Positions 28,081 through 36,684 of a DNA stretch of 64,000 nucleotides are shown one piece after another (position 1 is the stretch's first letter; every line of letters begins with the position of its first letter). Made by a program: the position numbers and the translations under genes. A model generated the notes under the pieces. It did no database searches. It was given only the letters and a program-made list of their open reading frames with translations, and had not been told where the DNA came from. This DNA comes from UBA9676 sp963741615 (GTDB lineage Bacteria; Actinomycetota; Actinomycetes; Streptosporangiales; Streptosporangiaceae). The stretch is taken from the NCBI GenBank assembly GCA_963741615.1, contig CAVUIU010000017.1, positions 1-64,000 on the forward strand. Direction: 5' to 3'.

Positions 28081-28863
28081 GTGGCCGACAGCTTTTACCT
28101 CCCCGCAGGTGAGGACACGTGGCTGGCCACAGCCCACACGACGGGGCCGTGGGATGCCCGGGCCCAGCACGGCGGCCCGCCGAGCGCGCTTCTTGGCCGG
28201 GCGATCCAGCGGTGCGAGCCCCGCGATGACATGATCGTCGCCCGCTTCACCTGCGAGATCCTGCGCGCCGTCCCGGTCGGGGAGATCGGTGTGCGGGCCC
28301 GTGTGGCCCGCCCCGGGCGCAGCGTGGAACTGCTGGAGGCGGTGGCCAGCGCGGCCGGCCTGGACGTCGCCAGGGCCACCGCGTGGCGGGTGATGCGCAC
28401 GGACAGCCCGCCGGTGGCGCCACCGCCGCCGACGGCACCCGAACTGCCCGCCGAGTCGGCGCCGATAGCTCCGGGGGGATGGGTAGACGGGTACCTGTCG
28501 GCCATCGAATGGCGGCCGGCGCGTGGCCATTTCGGCGATCTGGGCCCGGCCACGGTCTGGGCCCGGATGCGCTACCCGCTCGTGCCGGACGAGGAGACGG
28601 GCCCGCTGGAGCGGGTGCTCGCCATCGCGGACAGCGGGAACGGCGCGTCCGGCGAACTGGACCTGCGCCAGTGGCATTTCATCAACCCCGAGCTCACCGT
28701 CCATCTGCACCGCGAGGCGGCCGGTGAATGGATCTGCCTCGACGCCCGGACCGTCATCTCGACCGGCGGGGCTGGCCTGGCGACATCCGTCCTGTCCGAC
28801 CTCGACGGCCAGATCGGTGTCGGCGCGCAATCCCTGCTCATCGCCCCTCGCCGGCCCGGCTGA
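28081..28863 (+). CDS. Acyl-CoA thioesterase family protein (TesB-like double hotdog)
   Basis: 260 residues with the pattern of the actinomycete thioesterase family: WDARAQHGGPPSALLGRAIQ in the first hotdog (active-site helix), FTCEILRAVPVGEIGVRARV, and in the second half WHFINPELTVHLHREAAGEW and GLATSVLSDLDGQIGVGAQS. It probably hydrolyses fatty acyl-CoA; chain length unknown. GTG start 28,081. The last 26 bases overlap the convergent gene. Confidence 0.8.
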   Translation: MADSFYLPAGEDTWLATAHTTGPWDARAQHGGPPSALLGRAIQRCEPRDDMIVARFTCEILRAVPVGEIGVRARVARPGRSVELLEAVASAAGLDVARATAWRVMRTDSPPVAPPPPTAPELPAESAPIAPGGWVDGYLSAIEWRPARGHFGDLGPATVWARMRYPLVPDEETGPLERVLAIADSGNGASGELDLRQWHFINPELTVHLHREAAGEWICLDARTVISTGGAGLATSVLSDLDGQIGVGAQSLLIAPRRPG

Positions 28864-29776
28864 TCTTCTCCTCCGCCCGGGCCAGGCGCCGGAGCGCGCC
28901 ATCGCGCGTGCGGGCCGCCACGTCCCGGCTCCGCTGAGCCTGCCTGAGGGCCCGCAGGCCCTGAGCCGATTCCGCGTGGGTCTGGTCGAGCTGCCGCTCG
29001 AGTTCCTCGATCCGCCGCAGCAGAGCTTCGTGGTGATCGCGGGCGGTGGCGGCCTCCCGTTCGGCCTCATCGAGGGCGGCCTGGGCTTCCCGGGCCTCTG
29101 CCTGCGCCTCCCGCCGGTCACGCTCGGCCGCGTCGGCCCGCTGCCGCTCACGCTCGGCCGTATCACGCCCAGCCGTGTCACGGCCGGCCGTGTCGGCCTG
29201 CCGCCGGTCACGCCCGGCCGTGGCGGCCGCCCGCGTGTGTGGCTGCCGCGTGCCCATGCGCTGCTGCCCCGGCCGTACCGCGACGGCGTCCCCCAGTTCG
29301 ATGCCCTCCCCCAGGCCGGCGTAGGAAAGCGCGCTGGTCAGCCGGCCGGATCGGACCGCGTCGGCGACGTCGGGGTCGGCCAGCGCCGCCTCCAGGGTGT
29401 CGCGCACCTCGCGCTCGGTCTGCGCGCTGACCGGCTGGCCCGCCCGCGCCGCCAGGCGTTTTGCGTCCTGGGTGATCGCCGTGACCAGTTGCCGGCGCTG
29501 CGCGGACAGCTCCCTCAGCCGGTCTCCCGCGAGGGCCTGCTGTGCCTCACGGAGCGACCCGCCGAGCTCCAGCAGCTCGCCGACCTGGGCGGCGGCCTCG
29601 CGGACCAGCAGGTTCACCAGCCACGCGCTCACCGTTGGCCGGCGCAGCTTCCCGATCGCGCCGGCGAGATCGGCGTCTCCGGACGCGCGCGCCTGGGCTG
29701 CCCGCTCGTCGCGCGCGGCCCGGAACTCGGTGGGGGTGAGCGCGTACAGTTCGTCCGCCACCTGCGCCAGGTTCAT
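28838..29776 (-). CDS. Coiled-coil protein, unknown function
   Basis: About 312 residues. The N-terminal domain (NLAQVADELYALTPTEFRAA; RRPTVSAWLVNLLVREA) is conserved in actinomycetes without known function. The second half is a long alanine- and charge-rich coiled coil (RREAQAEAREAQAALDEAER; HHEALLRRIEELERQLD). A degenerate AGRDTAGRDTAER repeat lies at the junction. No membrane segment. The start could also be the ATG at 29,791. The 3' end overlaps the convergent thioesterase gene. Confidence 0.7.
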   Translation of the reverse strand: MNLAQVADELYALTPTEFRAARDERAAQARASGDADLAGAIGKLRRPTVSAWLVNLLVREAAAQVGELLELGGSLREAQQALAGDRLRELSAQRRQLVTAITQDAKRLAARAGQPVSAQTEREVRDTLEAALADPDVADAVRSGRLTSALSYAGLGEGIELGDAVAVRPGQQRMGTRQPHTRAAATAGRDRRQADTAGRDTAGRDTAERERQRADAAERDRREAQAEAREAQAALDEAEREAATARDHHEALLRRIEELERQLDQTHAESAQGLRALRQAQRSRDVAARTRDGALRRLARAEEKISRAGEGR

Positions 29777-30093
29777 TGCCACCGCGGGCATTTCCGCATG
29801 CCGTTCATCTTGTCAGCGAACCCCACCGGCAGCGCCCGCGCCCCGACCGTTCGCATGCTCATGTCCTGCCCTCCGCGTGACCGGTGAGGCCTGGGGGACA
29901 AAATGGTCAGCGCGCGCTCACCAATCGTCCAGAATACTTACAGTAATTATCCAGTGGGCAGTCAGGTTCGTCCGTGATATTGGGGGTGGCTGCTTCCGGC
30001 CCGACCTACCCCCCCGCGCCGGGAAGCGCCACCAAGCGCGCCCCGCCGGCCAGAGCCACTCCCTGCGCCGGCGGGGCGCATTCCACGGGGGCG
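29777..30093. other. Intergenic region downstream of lexA
   Basis: No gene is visible. It holds the hairpin at 30,038-30,079 and an AT-richer stretch (about 29,930-29,960, agaatacttacagtaattat) that may contain a promoter for the coiled-coil gene. Confidence 0.5.
30038..30079 (-). terminator. Terminator-like hairpin after lexA
   Basis: A 13-bp perfect stem (gcgccccgccggc / gccggcggggcgc) with a 16-base loop lies 15 bases beyond the lexA stop. The long GC stem without a U-run is the usual actinomycete type. Confidence 0.65.
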
Positions 30094-30837
30094 TCAGACC
30101 CGGCGCAGAACGGCAACCACCTTGCCGAGAATGGTTGCCTTGTCGCCCGGGATCGGCTTGTATGCCGGGTTGTTCGGCATCAGCCAGACCTGGCCGTCCG
30201 CCCGCTGGAGGGTCTTGACGGTGGCCTCGGTCTCGATCCCCTCGATCATCGCGGCGACGATCTCCCCGTTCTCAGCGGCGGGCTGCTGGCGGACGACCAC
30301 CCAGTCGCCGTCGGTGATCGCAGCGTTGATCATCGAGTCGCCGGCCACCCTGAGCATGAAGCACGCCCCCTCGCCGACCAGCTGGGTGGGCAGCAGGAAG
30401 GTGTCCTCGATGATCTGCTCGGCCGGCTTGAGCCCGCCGACATCACCCGCGGCGATCCGGCTTGCCATGAGCGGAACGGGAATGCAGGCGGTCTTCCGGG
30501 ACGGGATGTCCAGCGCGTCCGCGAGTTCCTCAGCCTCCAGGCGGACGGCGGGACGCCCGGGCAGCCGGACCTCCACCGTGCGCGGGCGCCCGGCGTCGCG
30601 CCGCAGGTACCCCTTGCTCTGCAAGGTCGAAACCTGGTGGGAGACGCTGGACGGGCTGGCCAGCCCCACCGCATCGCCGATCTCGCGCAAGGTGGGCTGA
30701 TAGCCGCGGCGCTGACCGAAGTTGACGATGGCCTGCAGGATCTTCCGCTGCCGCCAGGTGAGCACATGGTCGGGGTCAGGCTGGTCGGGCTGGTCGGGCT
30801 GGTCAAGCTGGTCGGCCGGCTCCACGCCGTTCATCAT
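30094..30837 (-). CDS. lexA: LexA repressor of the SOS response
   Basis: The N-terminal winged helix includes RKILQAIVNFGQRRGYQPTL and REIGDAVGLASPSSVSHQVS. The C-terminal self-cleavage domain has the Ala-Gly site in SRIAAGDVGG, the nucleophile Ser in VAGDSMINAAITDG and the Lys in ETEATVKTL. 247 residues with a short acidic DQP repeat at the start. It represses DNA-damage genes until RecA triggers cleavage. GGAGG precedes the two ATG codons at 30,837/30,834. An SOS-type palindrome upstream points to autoregulation. Confidence 0.95.
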   Translation of the reverse strand: MMNGVEPADQLDQPDQPDQPDPDHVLTWRQRKILQAIVNFGQRRGYQPTLREIGDAVGLASPSSVSHQVSTLQSKGYLRRDAGRPRTVEVRLPGRPAVRLEAEELADALDIPSRKTACIPVPLMASRIAAGDVGGLKPAEQIIEDTFLLPTQLVGEGACFMLRVAGDSMINAAITDGDWVVVRQQPAAENGEIVAAMIEGIETEATVKTLQRADGQVWLMPNNPAYKPIPGDKATILGKVVAVLRRV

Positions 30838-30883
30838 CGGACCTCCGCCTCGGCGGCCATTGCCAGCATCTACGTTAGCAGCT

Positions 30884-30925
30884 CTATCCTCAGTATCAAA
30901 TACTTGTTCTACGATAGGAGGATAG
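30884..30925. promoter_or_regulatory. Nested inverted repeats in the lexA upstream region
   Basis: ctatcct (30,884) and aggatag (ending 30,925) are inverted and enclose a second palindrome agtatcaaatact at 30,892-30,904. The stretch is AT-rich for this genome and probably contains the lexA promoter. Confidence 0.45.
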
Positions 30926-30926
30926 C

Positions 30927-30944
30927 CTAGAACTTGCGTTCTAG
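30927..30944. promoter_or_regulatory. LexA operator (SOS box)
   Basis: ctagaacttgcgttctag is a perfect 7-bp inverted repeat around a 4-base spacer and contains GAAC-N4-GTTC, the core of the gram-positive/actinomycete LexA site. It lies about 90 bp upstream of lexA. Confidence 0.75.
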
Positions 30945-31042
30945 TGCGGTTCCCGATGGCGCCGTGCCCGGCCGGGCACCGTGCCCGCGGCAGGCCGACG
31001 CCAGCACGACCGCGACGTGAGCCCGGCCAGCGCCGCCTCTGG

Positions 31043-31828
31043 TCAGCGGCCTATGTCCCGGGGCAGGTCCAGGCCCAGGATGCGGTCGGCGTACACGAAT
31101 GCCTCGAACTTGGCTCCGGCCGGCACGCCGGTGTCGGGTGCCAGGCCGGACAGCAGCGCGAGCGCGGACGGGGTGTCGAGGTCGCTGAATGCCGCCGACG
31201 CCGCATCCGCGATGTGCGCGGGCATCGCTTGCGAGGGCGACTCCGCCCACAGGGCTACCCGCTGCCGCCAGTGCGCAAGCGTCTCACGCGCGCCGCTCAG
31301 CCCGCCGTCAGTCAGATCCGCCGGCTGGTGGCTCGGGAACGACATCAGGGCGAGCCGGACCGCGAGCGGGTCGTGCCCGTCCCCGGCGGGCAGGGCACCC
31401 GCCGCTGCCACGTGGCGGCTGTCCGTCCCGCCCAGATGGGCGGCACCGACGCTGACGATCAGCCCGGCCTGGTCCTGGTCGGCGCCCGGGCCGAGCAGGT
31501 GAACATCGACCGGGCCGCCGAGCGACGACGGGGCACCCCCGGGGCCGGTGCGCGCGGCGGGCGGGTGGATGCCGAGCGCGCTGGCGTCGCTTTCCAGGGC
31601 CGCCGCCTGACCCGCAAGGAGGCCGCTGATCTCCAGTGCCGTGAGTACCTGCAGCCCGGTCAGCTCGGCGGTCCGGGCCAGCAGGTCGGCAACGAGCAGC
31701 ACCCGCAGCGCGGTGATGCCCGATCCCGCGTCGGCCTGCTGCACGTGCGCGCACACCCGCAGCACGCCCGGCCGGGCCGGCCTGACCTCAGCGGGTGAGG
31801 CCGTACGGGCGTCCAGCAGTCGAAGCAT
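31043..31828 (-). CDS. Degenerate cysteinyl-tRNA-synthetase-like protein
   Basis: The start MLRLLDARTASPAEVRP, then GITALRVLLVADLLARTAEL and GLQVLTALEI, follows the layout of the N-terminal region of CysS/MshC. The C-terminus is also CysS-like: SAAFSDLDTPSALALLSGL and EAFVYADRILGLDLPR. The zinc cysteine, HIGH and KMSKS motifs are absent, and the length is 261 residues, so aminoacylation is not expected. The function is unknown. It lies 37 bases downstream of the histidine kinase gene on the same strand. The family assignment is my inference from layout and needs a profile search. Confidence 0.55.
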   Translation of the reverse strand: MLRLLDARTASPAEVRPARPGVLRVCAHVQQADAGSGITALRVLLVADLLARTAELTGLQVLTALEISGLLAGQAAALESDASALGIHPPAARTGPGGAPSSLGGPVDVHLLGPGADQDQAGLIVSVGAAHLGGTDSRHVAAAGALPAGDGHDPLAVRLALMSFPSHQPADLTDGGLSGARETLAHWRQRVALWAESPSQAMPAHIADAASAAFSDLDTPSALALLSGLAPDTGVPAGAKFEAFVYADRILGLDLPRDIGR

Positions 31829-31865
31829 CCCCCCAGGCTAGTGAGTACGGACCCCGGTCCCGCAC

Positions 31866-33545
31866 TCAGAGCGGCGCGGGGCTGGCGTGCAGGCCCGATG
31901 CCGGGCTGGCGGCGGCCGGCGCGGTGGGGCAGAGCCGGTCGGATGCGGGCAGGGTGAGGGTGACGCGCAGCCCGTGCGGATCGTTGGTGATGGCCTCGGT
32001 GGTGCCGTGATGACTGGCGGCGATGGCGGTGACGATGGCCAGCCCGAGGCCGGATCCGGCGTGGTGTGGCTGTGCCCCGGCGTGGTGTGGCTGGGTCCCG
32101 GCCCGGTAGAAGCGGTCGAAGATATGGGGCAGCCGGTCAGCCGGGACGCCCGGCCCGTCATCGCTGACATCGACGGTGACGGTACCGTCGTGGCTGGCGC
32201 TGGTGATGGTGGCGGCTGTGCCGGCCGGGGTGTGGGCGTGCACGTTGGCGAGGAGATTGTCGATGGCCCGGCGCAGAAGTTCTTCGTCACCGATGGTCAC
32301 CAGGTCAGCAGCGATGTCCGTGTGCCAGGTTCGCTGCGGGTCGGTGATCTGTGCCCGCAGAGCGCACTCGGTGACAAGGGCGGTGAGGTTGACCGGGTCA
32401 TGCTGCTCGCCGGGGTGCTGGTCGAGGCGCGCCAGCCGGAGCATGTCGTCGACCAGGACGCTCATCCGCTGGGCCTCCGCTGCGATACGGCGCATCGCCT
32501 CGTCAACCTGCCCGCGGTGGCGCAGGGCACCTTGCTGGTAGAGCTCGGCGTTGGCACGCAGGGATGCCAGCGGGTTGCGCAGTTCGTGGCTGGCGTCGGC
32601 GAAGAAGCGCCGGGTGGCCTCCTGGCTGGCCTCGCGTTCGGAGACGGACGCGTGGATGCGGGTGAGCATCCCGTTCAGGGCAGCCCCCAGGCGGCCCACC
32701 TCGGTCCGGGTGTCCCGGGGACCGACCCGGTCGGTGAGGTCACCGGCGGTGATGCGGTCAGCATGGGCGGCCATGGTCTCGATGGGGCGCAGGCCACGGC
32801 GCATGACCCAGCCGACGCCAAGGGCCACGAGCAGGGCGGCGGCCAGCGAGCCCACGGTGAGGATGAGCTCGAGCCGGCCGACCGTCTTGTTCACCGCGGC
32901 CAGGCTGGTGGTGACGACGAGGGTGCCGGCCGGGGCGGGTACGCGAACGGCCCGCAGCCGCAGCTGAGCGCTCCCGTGCAGGGATGTCACGGTCTGGTCG
33001 ATCGTCCCGGCGACGGCGGACACGTTCCTGGCGCGCACCCAGCTGAGGTTGGCCGCGACCTGGGCGGGGCCCTCGCTGCCGGCCGCGGCAGCGACGTGCG
33101 AGCCTGCGGCGAGAGCGGGCCCGGGCAGCCAGGGCGGCAGCTGGGGCACCAGCCCGGGGTTGCCGACCACGAACCCATGCGGCCCGCGGACGGACACGAA
33201 CGCGACGTAGTACTGGCCCAGGATGGGGGGCGCCAGCCGCACCCGTGGCCCGGAGATCATCCATCTTTGGGGGAGCTTCCGGGGGGAGTAAACATGCACG
33301 GCCGTGCTGCCGGCCGGTGGCACCGCCTGGACCTGCTCCTTCTGCACCGCCGCCTGGCGCACCGTCACCGGCCGGTACAGGTTCAGGACGTTCCGCAGCT
33401 GGGAGTCGGTCCGGCTGAGCAGGTACCCGCGCAAGGCGGTGACCGCGGAGAAGTCGAAGACCACCAGCGCGATCAGCGTGACCCCCAGGACGCCGGCCAG
33501 AACCCGCGTGCGCAGCTGGGGCCGTCCCGGCCTGCCGGGCCTCAT
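31866..33545 (-). CDS. Sensor histidine kinase
   Basis: 559 residues. A membrane segment (VLAGVLGVTLIALVVFDFSA) is followed by an extracellular sensor region of about 200 residues, a second membrane segment (LILTVGSLAAALLVALGVGW), HAMP, the phospho-acceptor H in FFADASHELRNPLASLRANA, the N-box (RRAIDNLLANVHAHT), and G-boxes (VDVSDDGPGVPADRL, HAGSGLGLAIV). A short AQPHHAG repeat interrupts the ATP lid. Its ATG overlaps the stop of the response-regulator gene. It probably senses an envelope stress or compound relieved by the divergent export operon. Confidence 0.92.
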   Translation of the reverse strand: MRPGRPGRPQLRTRVLAGVLGVTLIALVVFDFSAVTALRGYLLSRTDSQLRNVLNLYRPVTVRQAAVQKEQVQAVPPAGSTAVHVYSPRKLPQRWMISGPRVRLAPPILGQYYVAFVSVRGPHGFVVGNPGLVPQLPPWLPGPALAAGSHVAAAAGSEGPAQVAANLSWVRARNVSAVAGTIDQTVTSLHGSAQLRLRAVRVPAPAGTLVVTTSLAAVNKTVGRLELILTVGSLAAALLVALGVGWVMRRGLRPIETMAAHADRITAGDLTDRVGPRDTRTEVGRLGAALNGMLTRIHASVSEREASQEATRRFFADASHELRNPLASLRANAELYQQGALRHRGQVDEAMRRIAAEAQRMSVLVDDMLRLARLDQHPGEQHDPVNLTALVTECALRAQITDPQRTWHTDIAADLVTIGDEELLRRAIDNLLANVHAHTPAGTAATITSASHDGTVTVDVSDDGPGVPADRLPHIFDRFYRAGTQPHHAGAQPHHAGSGLGLAIVTAIAASHHGTTEAITNDPHGLRVTLTLPASDRLCPTAPAAASPASGLHASPAPL

Positions 33546-34333
33546 CGGGGGCTCACCGGGTCGCCGGAGTCCGCGGGGCCGGCCGGGCTGACCGGGCTGA
33601 CCGGGCTGGCCGGCTCGCCGGGGCGGGGCAGGCGCAGGCTGTAGCCGACGGCCCGCTGGGTGTGGATCACATCGGGCCCGTACTCGGCCAGCTTGCGCCG
33701 CAGGTAGGCGATATAGGTCGACACCACGGTGCTCGACCCGCCGAAGTCGTAGTCCCACACGTGGCCCAGCAGCTGCGCCCTGGTCAGCACCCGCCCCGGG
33801 TTGAGCATCAGGTAGCGCAGCAGCCGGAACTCGGTCGGGGACAGATCCAGCAGGTGACCGCCCCGCCGGACCTCGTAACTGTCCTGGTCCAGTTCGATGT
33901 CCGCGAACTCCAGCACCGGCCCGGTGGCCGCGCCCGGGCGGGTGCGGCGCAGCACGGTGCGGATCCTGGCCGCCAGCTCCTCCAGCCCGAACGGCTTGGT
34001 CAGGTAGTCGTCGCCGCCCAGCGTGAGCCCGTTCACCTTGTCAGCCTCGGTGTCCTTGGCGGTCAGGAAGATCACCGGAACCCCGCAGCCGTCCTGGCGC
34101 AGGCGGCGGACCACCTCAAAGCCGTCGGTGTCGGGCAGCATCACATCCAGCACGACCAGATCGAACCGGCGACCGCGGGCCAGCCGCAGGGCGCCTGCGC
34201 CGGTGTCGGCTGTTGTCACCTCAAAGCCCAGGAACCGCAAGGACGCCGCGACCGCATCACGCAAGAACGGCTCATCATCGACCACCAGCAGCCCCCCATG
34301 GCCAGCTGCCAGGTCCACCGCTGCCTCAGCCAT
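33542..34333 (-). CDS. OmpR-family response regulator
   Basis: Receiver domain with acidic pocket (LLVVDDEPFLRDAV), phospho-acceptor Asp in DLVVLDVMLPDTDGFE, the T in IFLTAKDTEADK and K in DDYLTKPFGLEELAA. Then a winged helix (LSPTEFRLLRYLMLNPGRVL; VVSTYIAYLRRKLAEYG). 263 residues ending in a Pro/Ser repeat tail. A perfect AAGGAGG precedes ATG 34,333. It is translationally coupled to the kinase and divergent from the ABC efflux operon it probably controls. Confidence 0.93.
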   Translation of the reverse strand: MAEAAVDLAAGHGGLLVVDDEPFLRDAVAASLRFLGFEVTTADTGAGALRLARGRRFDLVVLDVMLPDTDGFEVVRRLRQDGCGVPVIFLTAKDTEADKVNGLTLGGDDYLTKPFGLEELAARIRTVLRRTRPGAATGPVLEFADIELDQDSYEVRRGGHLLDLSPTEFRLLRYLMLNPGRVLTRAQLLGHVWDYDFGGSSTVVSTYIAYLRRKLAEYGPDVIHTQRAVGYSLRLPRPGEPASPVSPVSPAGPADSGDPVSPR

Positions 34334-34759
34334 CGTCTGCCTCCTTGCCCTCATCTTTATCCGATCACGGCAACCCCCAAGACGGATGTGGCTTACATGC
34401 GAGTTTCATGTGAACGTGGTCCGTCGCCACGCCCGCGCATATTCACACGCAACTCACACGCAACCCCCGCAGGGCCTTGAGATCTGGGGCCCATGATGGT
34501 GCCCGCCACGGGCAGCCACCGGGTCCAGGGATGGCGACATGAACGATCACGGCAGCAGCCCGTCCAGGCCGCGCTGCAAGCGTGCGTGAAGGCGGCGGGT
34601 GGTCCAGCGTGAGCGGGCACCGGCCACCCGGTTGGTACGAAATCACCGGCTCAAGCCACTAAGGACCAAGGACATGAACCAAGGCACCGGCGCCACGCCG
34701 CAGTCGCCGTCCGCGCAGCAGACCTGCGAGGTACTCACGAGCAAGGGTGGTGGAAGATC
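34334..34759. promoter_or_regulatory. Divergent promoter region between two-component and efflux operons
   Basis: No gene is visible. At 34,443-34,464 the 11-bp unit tcacacgcaac is repeated twice without gap, the spacing preferred by OmpR-family regulators, and a related atgtgaacgtg lies near 34,408. These are probable binding sites of the neighbouring regulator. Confidence 0.55.
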
Positions 34760-35923
34760 GTGACCGGCACCGTCTCTTCTGGCCAGGCAGCCGGCCGGCA
34801 GGCCGGGACGGCCCCGGCTGCGGAACCCGGCCGGCGCCGTGGCGGCCGGCGGCGCTGGCTGGTCGCCGGGGTGGTGGCGGTGCTGGTGGTCGCCGCTGTG
34901 GTCGTGGCCGGGGTGGCCGGCGTGTTCGGCACCGCTGCTTCGCCGAAGCCGGGGACGGGCACCAGCGGGTATCACACGTCGACCGCGGTGGTGCACCAGC
35001 AGGCGCTGACGTCGCAGACTCAGGTGGATGCCACGCTGGGATTTGCCGGCAGCTACAGCGTGACCGGCGGGGGTGGCGGGACGCTCACCTGGCTGCCGCC
35101 CGTCGGGCGGGTGATCCGCCAGGGCGGGGTGCTGTACCGGGTGGACAACGGCACCCCCGTGTTCTTGCTGTACGGCAAGGTCCCGCTGTGGCGGGCACTG
35201 TCGGAGGGGCTGACCGGCGCGGATGTGAAGCAGCTCAACCGTGACCTGGTGAAACTGGGCTATGCCACCCGCAGTGAGCTGCTGGCGGCGGGCCTGGGGA
35301 TGGATTACTTCAGCTCCGGGACCTTCTCCGCGCTGGAGCAGCTGCAGACGCACCTGAAGCTGCCGGTGACCGGGAGCCTGCAGCCAGGACAGGCGGTGTT
35401 CCTGCCGTCGGCGCTGCGGGTGAGCAAGGCCGACAGGTCGCTGGGTTCGGCGGCATCGGGGACGGTGCTGACGGGGACCTCGACGGTTCCGGTGGTCACC
35501 ATCGCCCTGAACGCCGACCAGCAGAGCGAGGTCAAGGCCGGCGACAAGGTGATGATCACGCTGCCGGACGGCAGCACCACGCCGGGCGTGGTGTCCTCGG
35601 TCGGCAAGGTCGCCAAAGGCACGGGCAGCTCGGCCACGGTCACCGTGCTGGTGGCCCTCACCCACCCGAAGGCAGGCGGGCACCTGGATCAGGCGCCGGT
35701 GACGGTCGCGATCACCACCGGCAGTGTGGACAACGTGCTGGTGGTGCCGGTGAATGCGCTGCTGGCACGGCCCGGCGGCGGATACGCGGTCGAGGTGATC
35801 AGCCCGGGAGGTCATCACCTGGTGCGGGTGTCGGTGGGCGTGTTCGACGACGCCGCCGGGCTGGCCCAGGTCAGCGGGTCCGGCCTGGTGGCCGGGCAGC
35901 ACGTCGTGGTGCCCGCGCTGTGA
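34760..35923 (+). CDS. Periplasmic-adaptor-type subunit of an ABC exporter, with peptidoglycan-binding-like domain
   Basis: A membrane anchor (WLVAGVVAVLVVAAVVVAGV) is followed by a lipoyl/barrel-type adaptor region. Inserted is a peptidoglycan-binding-like module (LTGADVKQLNRDLVKLGYAT ... FSALEQLQTHLKLPVTGSLQ). The C-terminal part has VPVVTIALNADQQSEVKAGD and VDNVLVVPVNALLARPGGGY. 387 residues; GTG start overlapping nothing, stop overlapping the ATPase start. In gram-positive bacteria such adaptors work with MacB-like permeases to carry peptides, lipids or drugs out through the wall. Confidence 0.82.
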   Translation: MTGTVSSGQAAGRQAGTAPAAEPGRRRGGRRRWLVAGVVAVLVVAAVVVAGVAGVFGTAASPKPGTGTSGYHTSTAVVHQQALTSQTQVDATLGFAGSYSVTGGGGGTLTWLPPVGRVIRQGGVLYRVDNGTPVFLLYGKVPLWRALSEGLTGADVKQLNRDLVKLGYATRSELLAAGLGMDYFSSGTFSALEQLQTHLKLPVTGSLQPGQAVFLPSALRVSKADRSLGSAASGTVLTGTSTVPVVTIALNADQQSEVKAGDKVMITLPDGSTTPGVVSSVGKVAKGTGSSATVTVLVALTHPKAGGHLDQAPVTVAITTGSVDNVLVVPVNALLARPGGGYAVEVISPGGHHLVRVSVGVFDDAAGLAQVSGSGLVAGQHVVVPAL

Positions 35924-36684
35924 GCGCCGCCACGACGGCGCAGCCCGGCCCGCGGCATGCCACCGCCGGCGGGCCGGGCGGGCGTGGCCAGCCCGGCCCG
36001 GTGCTGGAGCTGGAAGAGGTGACCAAGACCTATCCGAGCTCACCGCCGGTGACCGCGCTGGCCGGGGTCAGCTTCACGGTCGCGGCCGGTGAGCTGGTGG
36101 CCGTGGCCGGCCCGTCGGGGTCGGGGAAGTCAACCCTGCTGCATCTGATGGGCACCTTGGACCGGCCCAGCGCCGGGACGGTGCGTATCACCGGCCTGGA
36201 CGCCGCCACGCTCAGCGACCGGGAACTGGCCGGGCTGCGGGCCACCTCGATCGGGTTCGTGTTCCAGCAGTTCTTCCTGGCCGAGCACGCCAGCGCGCTG
36301 GACAACGTTGCCGATGCGCTGCTGTATGCGGGCGTGGGCATCGCCGGTCGCCGTGAGCAGGCTGCCTGGGCGCTGGGGCGGGTGGGGCTGGGCCACAAGC
36401 TGACCGCCCGCCCGACCCAGCTGTCCGGCGGTGAACGGCAGCGGGTGGCGATCGCCCGCGCGCTGGCCGGGCGGCCGGCGATCGTGCTGGCCGACGAGCC
36501 GACCGGCAACCTCGACTCCGCCGCTGGCGCGGCGCTGCTGGACCTGCTCGAAGAGCTCAACGCCGACGGGGCGACCATCATCGTGGTCACCCACGACCAC
36601 GCCATCGCCGCCCGGCTGCCTCGCCAGATCTCGATGCTGGACGGGCGGATCGTCGCCGACACCACCGGGGGGCGCGCGTCATGA
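35920..36684 (+). CDS. ABC transporter ATP-binding protein (MacB/LolD type)
   Basis: Walker A in VAGPSGSGKSTLLHLM, Q-loop FVFQQFFLAEHAS, signature LSGGERQRVAIARAL, Walker B IVLADEPTGNLDS and the switch H in VVTHDHAIAARL are all intact in 254 residues. Four-base overlaps with the genes on both sides show one operon: adaptor, ATPase, permease. It powers the FtsX-like permease next to it. Confidence 0.93.
   Translation: MSAATTAQPGPRHATAGGPGGRGQPGPVLELEEVTKTYPSSPPVTALAGVSFTVAAGELVAVAGPSGSGKSTLLHLMGTLDRPSAGTVRITGLDAATLSDRELAGLRATSIGFVFQQFFLAEHASALDNVADALLYAGVGIAGRREQAAWALGRVGLGHKLTARPTQLSGGERQRVAIARALAGRPAIVLADEPTGNLDSAAGAALLDLLEELNADGATIIVVTHDHAIAARLPRQISMLDGRIVADTTGGRAS

Noticed and set aside
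30781..30830. Short tandem repeat ggctggtcg near the lexA start, considered as a regulatory repeat or CRISPR-like element
   Set aside because: It codes for the DQPDQPDQPD stretch of LexA; units of 9 bp without spacers are not CRISPR. I found no CRISPR array in the window.
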